Origin: Planctomycetota bacterium
Lineage (GTDB): Bacteria; Planctomycetota; Phycisphaerae; WQYP01
Direction: 5' to 3'
Length of the DNA stretch: 62,826 nt
NCBI GenBank assembly: GCA_021851715.1
Contig: JAJZCR010000014.1
Coordinates: 1 to 62,826 of the forward strand
The translations under genes were made by a program, and so were the position numbers. Below the pieces are notes generated by a model. The model saw only the letters and a list, made by a program, of their open reading frames with translations. It was not told where the DNA came from and ran no database searches. This document shows positions 17,101 through 25,220 of this stretch, piece after piece. Numbering within the stretch: position 1 is the stretch's first letter; each line of letters begins with the position of its first letter.

Positions 17101-18403
17101 CCTGGCCGCGCCACACGTCATCTTCACCGCGCACCGCCAGGAGCGGAGGCAGGTTGTCCGAAGCTGATCCTATGGGAATGCGAAAGGAGCTTCGGCCCGT
17201 TTCAAGAACTGCCGTGGAACTGCCGACATCCGGCACCAGCGTAAGGTTGCGCCACACCTGGGATTTTGGTAACGCCTGCGGCGTTTCATACAACGCCCAC
17301 ACTCTTTGCGTCAGGGCTGGTAAATCCGCAAAAAAATGCACCCTGCCGGCCACCAGTTGCAACGGCTGGGCGCAGTGCAAATTGTCCGAGCACAGCAGGA
17401 CCAATCGGTCGGGATCAGCCGACACATCCGCGGGCAAATCCAGGGCCACCATCTGCCGCGGAAAATCAAAATAAAAGGGATTGTCCATGACGTGCGTAGC
17501 CACCAGGCGGGCGGTCGTCGGTCCCCACCTGAGTTCCGAAGCAAATGGGCTGCGCACGGTCTGCGCCGGGGCGCTGGTCCATTCCTGAATCGTCAAATTC
17601 AAACGGGTGGTCTGGCCGCCGGTGACGGTTACTCCCTGTGCTAGAAATCGCGTGGCCACATCAAAATCCGCCGGCGGCAAGGTCACGGCAATATAATCGT
17701 GGCATCCCGCCGGAACCTGGATAAATTGGCAATCACCGTGCTCGTCGGTGGTGGCTCTACGCACCTCTGCCGGCCCGAAAATGGGTTGATAGTGCATGTT
17801 CGTTTTGCAATAAGTGCTTGGATCTTCCAGGTTTCGATGGACTTGAAGCCCCAATGTCACCACCACGCCGCAGGCGGGCTTGCCATCCAGAAATTGCAGC
17901 CGGCAGGTCACCGTGCCCGTGGGGATCGGTGCGCCGGCGGTCGAAGCCGGTGTCTCCACCTTCGTCGGTGCCGGGGTAAACTCGCGCCCAATGCGGGCGG
18001 CCGTCTCCGCCACACGACGCTGCTCCGCGGCGCTGCCGGCCAGTCGCCCCGCCTGCTCCAGATACTCGCTCATTTCCTGCTGCAATTGCGCCAGATATTC
18101 ATCATGCGTGAGGCCGGATTGAGCCTCCGGCGAAATGCGGTAAAAGTTATAGTCCCCTAACCGATGTGCATCTTCCGCCAACAACAGCGCAATCTCCAGC
18201 CGCAACGCATCCGAATCCGGGTGCAGGCTATTGAGTACCGCACGGCATCCCCTGATGTCGCCAAGCCCCTGCAGCGCGCAATGCATCTGTAGCGCCAAAG
18301 CAGTGTAGTTTGATGAATCCGCAGAAATCCCCACCATGGCCGCGGCGCAAAGCCTGCGTGCCGTTTCATAGCGACGGCCCGCTAGTGCTTGTTCAATAGT
18401 CAT
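14186..18403 (-). CDS. very large heparinase II/III-like protein
   Basis: About 1405 residues. An N-terminal helical region (to ~150) is followed by a beta-rich segment at ~170-300 (GTVTCRLQFLDGKPACGVVV) resembling a carboxypeptidase-regulatory-like domain, then a long alpha-helical toroid-like region, and a C-terminal beta-rich part with FRGKFNQPDEFFLLFKQGPG, YRYHRTEGSIILFADGKPL and WRHSTVSFGATHTPL, which is the pattern of heparinase II/III-type polysaccharide lyases. His and Tyr residues there could be catalytic. There is no signal peptide, so a cytoplasmic or non-classical location is implied. Start: ATG at 18403; an in-frame TTG at 18436 is possible. It is divergent from the regulator at 18929. 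Likely role: uronate-containing polysaccharide or oligosaccharide cleavage; the exact lyase family is not assigned. Confidence 0.65.
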   Translation of the reverse strand: MTIEQALAGRRYETARRLCAAAMVGISADSSNYTALALQMHCALQGLGDIRGCRAVLNSLHPDSDALRLEIALLLAEDAHRLGDYNFYRISPEAQSGLTHDEYLAQLQQEMSEYLEQAGRLAGSAAEQRRVAETAARIGREFTPAPTKVETPASTAGAPIPTGTVTCRLQFLDGKPACGVVVTLGLQVHRNLEDPSTYCKTNMHYQPIFGPAEVRRATTDEHGDCQFIQVPAGCHDYIAVTLPPADFDVATRFLAQGVTVTGGQTTRLNLTIQEWTSAPAQTVRSPFASELRWGPTTARLVATHVMDNPFYFDFPRQMVALDLPADVSADPDRLVLLCSDNLHCAQPLQLVAGRVHFFADLPALTQRVWALYETPQALPKSQVWRNLTLVPDVGSSTAVLETGRSSFRIPIGSASDNLPPLLAVRGEDDVWRGQGRLILPPGVTVTRRTTEVVEDGPLLLQVRIAYTLSDGHAYTIVWTAHAGEAFLLAEETVDKLAGAAFEFSLREFSGGRGFLHWTPEQGNLHWTDLKSKERELARLQESVAWWIYPQGFGYAMTAEGLQHQDYIGVFTRCRGEWEDFAFERIAQGPGDENRELDWPFPEMVGSTISMITAHTAADGDAFYRWRFFAGKRYWGILVSTLSRNDGNWKEISSVQHKTSSPRLADFMHWRLDQQDQVSRPHVVARREELRHLREKTRIPAFADIWRHICSGHAFGAAEGLRFAVEGNPQIAWRKKLELVGVAHIRARMTLLGRDFSDMYSPVGARPITPWVEDYDLIAASGVFTPQEERLVRSWLMLMGHLYMSCDLMNWKFNSRNANFEADRVDVVGVIGLAFEGNPDAAEFVNHAAQRMEKSLNVYCTPGSGKWYENPACYYLHASKCRMNLAFHLATHRIQDPTTFARLKDFLRWGILLLTPPCPHDYHAMSRGLPAGTYQDAQKVRRIAPIGDHAHLGPWVPDHYALLAKLYRKTDPEFSDLLMWAWRAGGANGGYYGNMPLLFANLTEEDLKFNPPSNLTSRRLEGFGAAFRGKFNQPDEFFLLFKQGPGGYRYHRTEGSIILFADGKPLIYDGGEAGEAWRHSTVSFGATHTPLAPGHVERFHSFAAVDFAQGVHPKALEPGEPIFLSDLCEDRLVQVAYERFAQPNPADVRSVLWVKDEYVVLHDDFSLPDTVPTHWHLQVVGDEHRGDWRSGYEFQGRFGTNLQVLLPGQQFARELVEQVSILEPDPQRHTPQQRFSMRHLMLSGQGATQYLAILRPLPAGASGVRAELIHEAEHIAGVEVRGHGIEDQIFLGRREFSIGRDDWEFEGRYGAILRRHARTDMLLLAGNSLHWAGLRLESTGPAAHLRIDSDAMELMVEGSGTLRLYGLPETVVVSGDGPRVVRRWSLPKEFKHGYAMSRRPVASLVQ

Positions 18404-18439
18404 GTCCAACCTATTTCCATTTTTAAGCTTATTCAATCA

Positions 18440-18500
18440 GCTCTCATACAATATAAGCTATCTGATAATTTTATACAATACAAAATAGAATATCTGTTGG
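18440..18500. promoter_or_regulatory. promoter region with TATTGTAT half-sites
   Basis: Upstream of the heparinase-like gene the minus strand carries TTTGTATTGTATAAA and ATATTGTATGAG about 20 bases apart. The same GTATTGTAT core is found in the inverted repeats upstream of the PEP-CTERM genes. They may be operators for the divergent GntR/LacI-type regulator at 18929. The rest of 18500-18928 shows no gene. Confidence 0.35.
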
Positions 18501-18928
18501 TCATGGACAGGGAGACGGCAAAAATTCGTGGCAACACGCCAAACAAGCCATCTTGCACGCAGACCCGCCCATGACGCCCGGCTTGGACGCGGCCTTGGAT
18601 CAGCACGAGGCTGTTGTCACGAAACATGGCCGCGGCTATTAACACGGGTGTGGCAATTTTTCCGGGCGGCCCTGGGAGAGCGACTGTCTACAGGCGGCTT
18701 TTACTCCTTGGCGACCACGCTCCGGCACTGGATTTATGCCCAGATTGGCGAATCTCGGCTGCTGCCCGGAAAAATTGCCACACCCATTAACACTAACATC
18801 GGCCGATCCAGTTGCGACATGGCCACACTCTGGTATATTCACCATAGTGTAGCCTGTACAGAAGCCGCGAGCCACTGACTGTCGAACAATTTCCACCACG
18901 ATGCAGCGGGCAGGCCACGGGCGGAGTC

Positions 18929-20110
18929 ATGATGAAAAAACAGCCGCAGCATTTGAAGCGCCTGCGCGTTATGCGCCGCCAAAGACCTTTGGCCCGACAA
19001 CGCATCATCATGGACGATTTGCGCAAGCAGATCCTGAGCGGCACCTTGCCGCCCAACACCCGGCTTCCCCTGCGTTTGCAATTGCTGCAAAAATACAATG
19101 TCAGCAATGTCACGCTGCAACGAGCTTTGGACCGGTTAACCGTGGACGGCTACATCTATGCCCGCGGGCGTGCCGGCACGTTTGTGGCTGCTCATCCCCC
19201 CCACCTGTGGCAATATGGCCTGGTCTTTCCGGGCAGTTCGTCGGACCATACAAACTGGAGTCTGTTTTGGAATGCTCTGGATGCCGAGGCAGCCCGCATC
19301 ACCCGCAATGGTCCGCGCCGCATTGTCTGTTATTACGGAACCGAGTATCCCCCGGATAGTCCGGATTATCATAAACTGGTGGACGACATCCGCCATCACC
19401 GTTTGGCTGGGATTATCTTTGCCTCTCAAACCGCCCGCTTCCAGGGATTGCCTGTGATCACGGAACCCGGCCTTGCGCGCGTAGAACTGGCCAGTGCCAG
19501 CAACCACGGCCTTCCATCAGTCGGTCTGGAGGGCCACTCCGTGATCAGACTGGCGTTGGATTATCTAAAGTCACGCGGACGAACAAAAGTAGCGATGATC
19601 CTTAATTCCCAGGCACATGGCCAGTGGGACAATTTCTGGATGGAAGCTGTAGCGCAACATGGCCTGTCCACCGCCTCGCGATGGTTTCTGGGCCTGGATC
19701 AGAGACACCCCGAATGCGCCGCCAATGCCGTTGAACTGATGTTTTATGCCGGTGCCAGGGAACGCCCTGACGGATTGATCGTTGCCGATGATAACTTGCT
19801 GGAGACAAGCCTTTCCGGCCTTGTGCTGGCGGGGGTCAAAGTCGGCACCGATCTGGATGTAGTAGCTCATTGCAATTTTCCAAATGCACGATCCACCACT
19901 CTGCCGGTCAAGCGCGTTGGTTTTGATGTTCATGATGTGATGAACGCATGTTTGGCCAGTATCGACGCCCAGGTTCAAGGTTCCAAATCACCGACACATG
20001 TTGACATCTGTGCTAAATTTGAAGAAAACACCGCCGCCGCCATCGCCGCTGAAATAAACAAGCCTGCCGCACATCCAGAATCCGGTCTCGATATCTGGGC
20101 CAGGCGCTGA
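18929..20110 (+). CDS. GntR/LacI hybrid transcriptional regulator
   Basis: A 393-residue regulator. Residues ~22-90 form a GntR winged helix (RQRIIMDDLRKQILSGTLPP; VSNVTLQRALDRLTVDGYIY; ARGRAGTFVA). From ~95 on it has a LacI/periplasmic-binding-like effector domain (WQYGLVFPGSSSDHTNWSLF; LAGIIFASQ; HSVIRLALDYLKSRGRTKVA; DGLIVADDNLLE). Such hybrids usually sense sugars or oligosaccharides and control nearby polysaccharide-utilisation genes. It is divergent from the heparinase-like gene, which it probably regulates. ATG at 18929 with GGAG 4 bases upstream; the next codon is also ATG. Confidence 0.88.
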   Translation: MMKKQPQHLKRLRVMRRQRPLARQRIIMDDLRKQILSGTLPPNTRLPLRLQLLQKYNVSNVTLQRALDRLTVDGYIYARGRAGTFVAAHPPHLWQYGLVFPGSSSDHTNWSLFWNALDAEAARITRNGPRRIVCYYGTEYPPDSPDYHKLVDDIRHHRLAGIIFASQTARFQGLPVITEPGLARVELASASNHGLPSVGLEGHSVIRLALDYLKSRGRTKVAMILNSQAHGQWDNFWMEAVAQHGLSTASRWFLGLDQRHPECAANAVELMFYAGARERPDGLIVADDNLLETSLSGLVLAGVKVGTDLDVVAHCNFPNARSTTLPVKRVGFDVHDVMNACLASIDAQVQGSKSPTHVDICAKFEENTAAAIAAEINKPAAHPESGLDIWARR

Positions 20111-20317
20111 TCCTCTCGCCGATCGTTGGTCAGCCGCAAGCCACCAATCCCAATATCCCACCACAGCAAAAGGCTCCCGGGCCGGGGATATGGACGAACT
20201 CCCGCGGCCGAGTGAGGCAGTAAATATTGTCAGCCCCGGCGGCACAGCCGCGTTGTGCTTTACCCGGCTCCACCGTTATCATGCGGCCACATTGTGGCTT
20301 CCAGGGTGAAACTTAAG

Positions 20318-21190
20318 ATGCCTGCATTTTCCAGCCAACCTTCCGCTCCAATCGCGGTTTTTGATTCCGGCCTCGGTGGCTTGACGGTGGTACGGGCGCT
20401 GATGCGCCGCCTGCCCCGCGAAAAACTGATTTATTTTGGCGATACCGCACGTGTACCATACGGCAGTAAATCTCCGCGAACCGTACTGCAGTTTGCCCGC
20501 CAGTGCCTCCATTTTCTAACCCAATTCAATCCCAAACTCATCGTGGTGGCGTGTAACACCGTCAGTGCCACCGCGCTGGAAAGCCTGCATCATGATTTTG
20601 CCATCCCTGTTATTGGGGTGCTGGAGCCTGGAGCCGCCGCCGCCGTAGCCGCCGCCGCCCGCACACCAGCCGGACAACCGCGCCGCATTGGTTTAATCGC
20701 CACGGAAGCTACGATCGCCAGCCAAGCATATAACCAGGCCGTAACCCGATTGGATGCAACCATCCAGGTCATCGGTCGCGCCTGCCCGTTACTGGTGCCC
20801 ATGATTGAAGAAGGCCGCCTGCCGGACAGTCCCATTGTTCGCAGTGTGCTTCAGGAATATCTGCAACCATTTAAGTCATTGCAAATACCCGTTTTAATTC
20901 TGGGCTGCACGCATTATCCGATTTTCAGCCAGGCCATTGAGGAAACGCTGGGCCTACCCACCGCCCTAATTGATTCAGCCGACCAGACCGCCTTGGTAGT
21001 GGCGGAAAAATTAGCTACAATGCACATCGCCAATGACGCCGGCACCCCTTTGGCCGATGGGCTGACTTGTTACGTCACCGATCAGGGCCAGCGGTTTGAA
21101 AGTCTGGCCGGACGGTTTTTAGGCCGCTTGATCACCCAGCCGGTGTGGGTGGAGCCGGAACGGCTGGAAAATCCCACGGTGGAAAAATAA
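20318..21190 (+). CDS. murI: glutamate racemase
   Basis: A 290-residue enzyme that interconverts L- and D-glutamate for peptidoglycan synthesis, cytoplasmic and cofactor-independent. The diagnostic FDSGLGGLTVVRAL near the N-terminus, DTARVPYGSKS, the first catalytic cysteine in VVACNTVSATALES and the second in LGCTHYPIF are all present, so it should be active. The ATG at 20318 precedes the conserved domain by 13 residues; a GTG at 20255 would add 21 poorly conserved residues. The stop overlaps the start of the next gene by one base, suggesting translational coupling. The Ala-rich loop near residue 110 (GAAAAVAAAART) is a minor insertion. Confidence 0.95.
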   Translation: MPAFSSQPSAPIAVFDSGLGGLTVVRALMRRLPREKLIYFGDTARVPYGSKSPRTVLQFARQCLHFLTQFNPKLIVVACNTVSATALESLHHDFAIPVIGVLEPGAAAAVAAAARTPAGQPRRIGLIATEATIASQAYNQAVTRLDATIQVIGRACPLLVPMIEEGRLPDSPIVRSVLQEYLQPFKSLQIPVLILGCTHYPIFSQAIEETLGLPTALIDSADQTALVVAEKLATMHIANDAGTPLADGLTCYVTDQGQRFESLAGRFLGRLITQPVWVEPERLENPTVEK

Positions 21191-21981
21191 TGAATGACCT
21201 CGTGAAGACCCATGTTCCGCCCAATAGTTCCCGCCGTGGTTTTGTGCCCGATTCATGCTCGGCATGGACAAAGGCACCCCGGCGCGTCGGCCGTGATTGG
21301 TACGGCCCAGCGATGGTCTGTGGACTGCTGCTTTTGACAACCGCGTTAGCCGGATGCAGCGGTTCCAGTTCCAAGCCGCAAAATCTCAACACCTTTGTCA
21401 ATTCGATCCTCCATCATTTCAAGGGAAAATCGCCGGTTGCTCAAACCCGCCGGATGTTTGACACCTCGGATGCTGACGAGCGCATGGCCGGCATGGCCTG
21501 GCTGGCACGCCAGAAATATGGTCATGACAAGCCCTACATGCGCGCGTACAAACTATTAACGACAGATCCCAACCCGCTGGTGCGCGGCCAGGCCATGATC
21601 GCTCTGGGCACATCGCATCAGCCCTCGGTAGCTCCCACCTTGCTTTTGGGATTGCACGATCAATCGAAATTTGTGCGCATGAGCGCGGCGATGGGACTCA
21701 CTTACGTCAACAACCCCATTGCCATTGGTCCGCTGCTGCAGCATCTGCGTCACGATCCGTATATGCAGGTTCGCATTTATTGTGCCCAAGCCCTGAAGTA
21801 TTACAAAACTCGCCGGGTAATCCGGGCCTTGATTGCCACACTCGACGATCGCAATGTCGCCTTGGTCCAATTTGCCTGGTCAGATCTGACCCGGCAGACG
21901 GGCCAAAAACTGCCCCAGCATTCCGGTCCATGGCGCGTGTGGTTCAAACGTCATGAAGGCTCGCTGCCACATGCTGGCTGA
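21190..21981 (+). CDS. HEAT-repeat lipoprotein
   Basis: 263 residues. A hydrophobic segment ends in LLLLTTALAGCSGSS, a clear lipobox, followed by about 200 residues of helical HEAT-type repeats (PLVRGQAMIALGTSHQPSVA; KFVRMSAAMGLTYVNNPIAI; MQVRIYCAQALKYYKTRRVI). It is likely an envelope scaffold that binds another protein. The start overlaps the murI stop (TAATG). That ATG puts 55 residues ahead of the lipid-bearing Cys, long for a lipoprotein; an internal ATG at 21313 directly before VCGLLLLT is an alternative. Confidence 0.75.
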   Translation: MNDLVKTHVPPNSSRRGFVPDSCSAWTKAPRRVGRDWYGPAMVCGLLLLTTALAGCSGSSSKPQNLNTFVNSILHHFKGKSPVAQTRRMFDTSDADERMAGMAWLARQKYGHDKPYMRAYKLLTTDPNPLVRGQAMIALGTSHQPSVAPTLLLGLHDQSKFVRMSAAMGLTYVNNPIAIGPLLQHLRHDPYMQVRIYCAQALKYYKTRRVIRALIATLDDRNVALVQFAWSDLTRQTGQKLPQHSGPWRVWFKRHEGSLPHAG

Positions 21982-22194
21982 TGGCCTGCCCAAGGGCTGC
22001 GATGCAAGTTCCACCACCGTCTGACCACAGCCTCGCCAGACAGTACAGGCCGTGGCCATGGCCCTGCTCAATCGAGCGTTGAGCGGATGGCGATCGCAAA
22101 AGACGAATGTTAATATTTGAGCATTCAGGAATTTTGGCACGCTGCTGCGCAAAAAGGGAGATCGGGAACGTAGCCCTGCGCGGCGCGAGATGGA

Positions 22195-23181
22195 TTAAGG
22201 CTTGGCCGCCGGCGCAAACTTTTTAACCAGGTGCTGAATCAAAGATTGCTGCGGATCAATTTTCAGGCTGCGTTTCCAATAGCTGATGGCCTCGGTTCTG
22301 ACGGTGCGCCAATGGCGGTGATGTTGCAGAGCTATGGTCATGTAGACCACACCCATGCCGTTGATGGCAGGCACGTAATCTGCTTGATACTTAAGCGATT
22401 GTTGATAGGCCGCCAGCGCCTGGTGCAGCTTACCCAGTCGGTAATAGCAATAGCCAAGGCGTTCGCAGATCAAAGAAGATCCGGCCAGCTTGGCCCCGGT
22501 ACGAAACACCCGACTGGCCTGATCAAAACGGTGCTCGTCGATATATATCTGGGCCAAGTTCAGATAAACTTGCGGCTGATGCGGTTTAATTTCCAGACTT
22601 TGCTTGAAATAGTGAATGGCCCGGCGGCGGTAGGCGGGATCATGCTTGGCGGCCTGGGAATAGATGGTGCCAATGTTGGCCCAGGTTGCAAAAGAATTGC
22701 TGCCGTTTTGCACCGCCCGGTTGGCGTAAAGAATACCGCGGAACGGATGGCCAGCCTGTGTGTACGCCACAGCCAGGTTCAGGGAGGTACGGGCATCTTT
22801 GGGGTTAATTTGCAATGCGTGCTGGTAGGCGGCAATGGCGGCAATATAGCGCCGCAACTGCTGGTAAACCTGTCCTAATTCAAAGAACGAATGGAAACTA
22901 AAAGGATTCAGACTGGTGGCGTGTTGATAATCGGAGGCCGCGAGATGATACCGGCCCTGCTTTTTGTAAAGATCCCCCCGGGCCTCATACGCTACCACCA
23001 TTTGCGGATTGCGTTTAATGGCCAGGGTAAGTTCGCGAATGGCCTGAGCGATCTGGCCTTTTTCCGCAGCCAACTGGCCGGTCACATAAGGTTTCAGGCC
23101 GGCATTGCGCTGGGCGCAGCCCACAAAGCCTCCCAGGAACACAGCCAGACACAGCCATCGAACCAGTGATTTTGGATCCAT
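22195..23181 (-). CDS. TPR-repeat lipoprotein
   Basis: 328 residues. The signal peptide MDPKSLVRWLCLAVFLGGF with lipobox VGC is followed by at least seven tetratricopeptide repeats (AIRELTLAIKRNPQMVVAYE; HLAASDYQHATSLNPFSFHS; AIAAYQHALQINPKDARTSL; HYFKQSLEIKPHQPQVYLNL). It is likely anchored in the membrane and acts in protein-protein contacts, perhaps as a pilotin-like partner of a secretion system, by analogy only. AGGATG lies 7 bases upstream of the ATG at 23181. It is followed on the same strand, after a gap, by nothing obvious; the small lipoprotein at 23319 lies just upstream. Confidence 0.85.
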   Translation of the reverse strand: MDPKSLVRWLCLAVFLGGFVGCAQRNAGLKPYVTGQLAAEKGQIAQAIRELTLAIKRNPQMVVAYEARGDLYKKQGRYHLAASDYQHATSLNPFSFHSFFELGQVYQQLRRYIAAIAAYQHALQINPKDARTSLNLAVAYTQAGHPFRGILYANRAVQNGSNSFATWANIGTIYSQAAKHDPAYRRRAIHYFKQSLEIKPHQPQVYLNLAQIYIDEHRFDQASRVFRTGAKLAGSSLICERLGYCYYRLGKLHQALAAYQQSLKYQADYVPAINGMGVVYMTIALQHHRHWRTVRTEAISYWKRSLKIDPQQSLIQHLVKKFAPAAKP

Positions 23182-23318
23182 CAGTTTTCATCCTGACTAT
23201 GAGCCGGAAGTATTAAGTACCCGCAGCCGGCAACCTGCGGCAAACCAAGACAGATCGGCTGACAGCCGAACTTGGCACCTCCGGCACAAGGTGGAAAAAG
23301 CCGCAAGCGGTCCGCGTG

Positions 23319-23537
23319 TCAACGCAGGGGAACCGGCTGGTCGCTAAGCTGAACAGGGCGATCCAGCAGCATGATGTTCTCGGCATCATCCGGAACTTGC
23401 AGCATGTCGGTACTCATGGCCTGATTCACGCGAACCGCGTTGGAACCTGGCGTATCCGAAAGTGTTTGGCAACCGCTCAACAGCGGCAGCAGACCCACCA
23501 ACCCCATCATTAAAGTTGCCACGGTAAGCTTTTTCAT
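23319..23537 (-). CDS. small lipoprotein, unknown function
   Basis: 72 residues: MKKLTVATLMMGLVGLLPLL with lipobox LSGC, then a short polar tail of ~45 residues (ending DRPVQLSDQPVPLR) without a recognisable domain. A strong GGAGGC ribosome site sits 8 bases before the ATG. It lies 137 bases upstream of the TPR lipoprotein gene on the same strand and could be co-expressed with it. Confidence 0.75.
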   Translation of the reverse strand: MKKLTVATLMMGLVGLLPLLSGCQTLSDTPGSNAVRVNQAMSTDMLQVPDDAENIMLLDRPVQLSDQPVPLR

Positions 23538-23800
23538 GAAGTAATGCCTCCAGCGCAGTTAAAGGGACGATCCCGACAAACACAACTCTGGATAATAATT
23601 ATCCGCATTTTTAAGAACTGTCAACTCAAAAACATAAATACTCCGCCGCCGGGCGTGGCAAAAATTGTGGCCACAAGAACTGCCGGGCCGGGCATGGGCG
23701 ACTGCCGCAAAATTTAGCCCCCCCCACCAACCGGCCCGCCGCGCCCGTGATTTGACTTCAAAATAGTATATGACTAAACTAAGATATGGCAAGGGGCATT

Positions 23801-24307
23801 ATGACACCTGATGGCAAAACGACCGGGCTGCTGCGACGCTTGGAGGTTTTATACCCCGACGAAGTCATGCCCCTGCAAACTTGGTTGCAATTGGTGCGGG
23901 TCTACAGCCGCATCCAACGTAAACTGGAACATTCGCTGGGCAAACAGGAAATCACCCTGGCCCAGTTTGAAATTCTCATGACCTTGAAAAATTGCCATGG
24001 CATATCGCAACAGGAACTGGCTGAACACTTGCTGGTGACCAAAGGCAACGTGTGCGTACTGGTGGAACGCATGGAAAAATGCGGTTGGCTGGAACGGCAG
24101 CCCGATCCCGAAGATGGCCGGGCCTACCGCCTCGCCCTCACGGCCATGGGACGCACCCTGCTCAAGAAGGTACTGCCGGAACAGCGGCAGATCATTCAAG
24201 AAGCTTTCGGCGTGATGAGTGTGGAAGAGTCGCGACAACTTCTGGCCCTGTTGGACCGGCTGGAACGAATGTTGCTCAAGACGTGGCTTGCAGGTAAATT
24301 CAGTTGA
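23801..24307 (+). CDS. MarR-family transcriptional regulator
   Basis: A 168-residue winged-helix regulator: LAQFEILMTLKNCHGISQQE, LAEHLLVTKGNVCVLVERME, KCGWLERQPDPEDGRAYRL and LTAMGRTLLKKVLPEQ show the MarR recognition helix and wing with the conserved D-x-R. The ATG at 23801 has AAGGGG 4 bases upstream; an ATG at 23786 is also in frame. It is followed 61 bases later by wrbA on the same strand, so it probably controls that gene in response to quinone or oxidative stress; MarR-quinone reductase pairs are common. Confidence 0.9.
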   Translation: MTPDGKTTGLLRRLEVLYPDEVMPLQTWLQLVRVYSRIQRKLEHSLGKQEITLAQFEILMTLKNCHGISQQELAEHLLVTKGNVCVLVERMEKCGWLERQPDPEDGRAYRLALTAMGRTLLKKVLPEQRQIIQEAFGVMSVEESRQLLALLDRLERMLLKTWLAGKFS

Positions 24308-24368
24308 CCGGTCTTTTTTACGGAGATGTTCGCCGTGAAGCCGGTTGTTTTTTTACAAGGAGTTGTTT

Positions 24369-24989
24369 ATGGCCATTAAAGTTCAAGTGGTTTTCTACAG
24401 CATGTACGGGCACGTTTATCAGATGGCCCAGGCGGTGGCTGAAGGTGCCCGGCAGGTGGCCGGGGCGCAGGTGGACCTTTTTCAGGTAGCCGAATTGATG
24501 CCGCCGGAGGTCCTCACACGCGTGGGCGCAGCGGAAGCCAAAAAAGCCTTTGCCCAGGTGCCGGTCATCAAGCCCGAACAACTGTTGGAAGCGGATGCGA
24601 TTATTTTTGGAACGCCCACTCGTTTTGGCAATATGGCGGCGCAAATGCGCAATTTTCTCGACCAAACCGGCCAAATTTGGGCCAAGGGCGGTCTGGTCGG
24701 CAAAGTCGGCAGCGTGTTTTCCAGTACAGCTTCACAACATGGCGGCCAGGAAACCACCATCACCAGCTTTCATACCACACTCTTTCACCATGGGATGATT
24801 GTGGTGGGAGTACCCTATGCCTGTCAGGAACTGACCAACATGTCGGAAATTACCGGCGGTACGCCATACGGAGCCACCACCATTACCGGTGGCGATGGCA
24901 AACGCCTGCCCAGTGCCAATGAACTGGCCATTGCCAAGTTTCAAGGCAAGCATGTGGCCGGTATTGCTGCCCGGCTGTTTGCCAGGTAA
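24369..24989 (+). CDS. wrbA: NAD(P)H:quinone oxidoreductase, WrbA flavodoxin family
   Basis: A 206-residue FMN-dependent enzyme that reduces quinones by two electrons, protecting against redox cycling. The flavodoxin phosphate-binding loop [11 protein letters not shown], the conserved [35 protein letters not shown] and a C-terminal [16 protein letters not shown] region match WrbA over its full length. ATG at 24369 with AAGGAG 7 bases upstream. Probably regulated by the MarR gene just ahead. Confidence 0.95.
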   Translation: MAIKVQVVFYSMYGHVYQMAQAVAEGARQVAGAQVDLFQVAELMPPEVLTRVGAAEAKKAFAQVPVIKPEQLLEADAIIFGTPTRFGNMAAQMRNFLDQTGQIWAKGGLVGKVGSVFSSTASQHGGQETTITSFHTTLFHHGMIVVGVPYACQELTNMSEITGGTPYGATTITGGDGKRLPSANELAIAKFQGKHVAGIAARLFAR

Positions 24990-25220
24990 CCAGCGATGGT
25001 TTGACTCATACCGCAATGTAAAACTGCTGCGGACAGGCAGTGCAAAACGCGGTCCGGCCACACAAAGTGCGGCCCGCTGGAGAACCTCCGGGCGGGTTGG
25101 TGCGTCTAAAATACCGGAAACGTGGACGGCGTGCTTGAGAAACAGTTTGCAGCGCCGGACGGATGCCCGGCGATGTTGCGATTCTGGCTGACCTGCACGA
25201 ATGTTGCGTTTTGACAAGGT

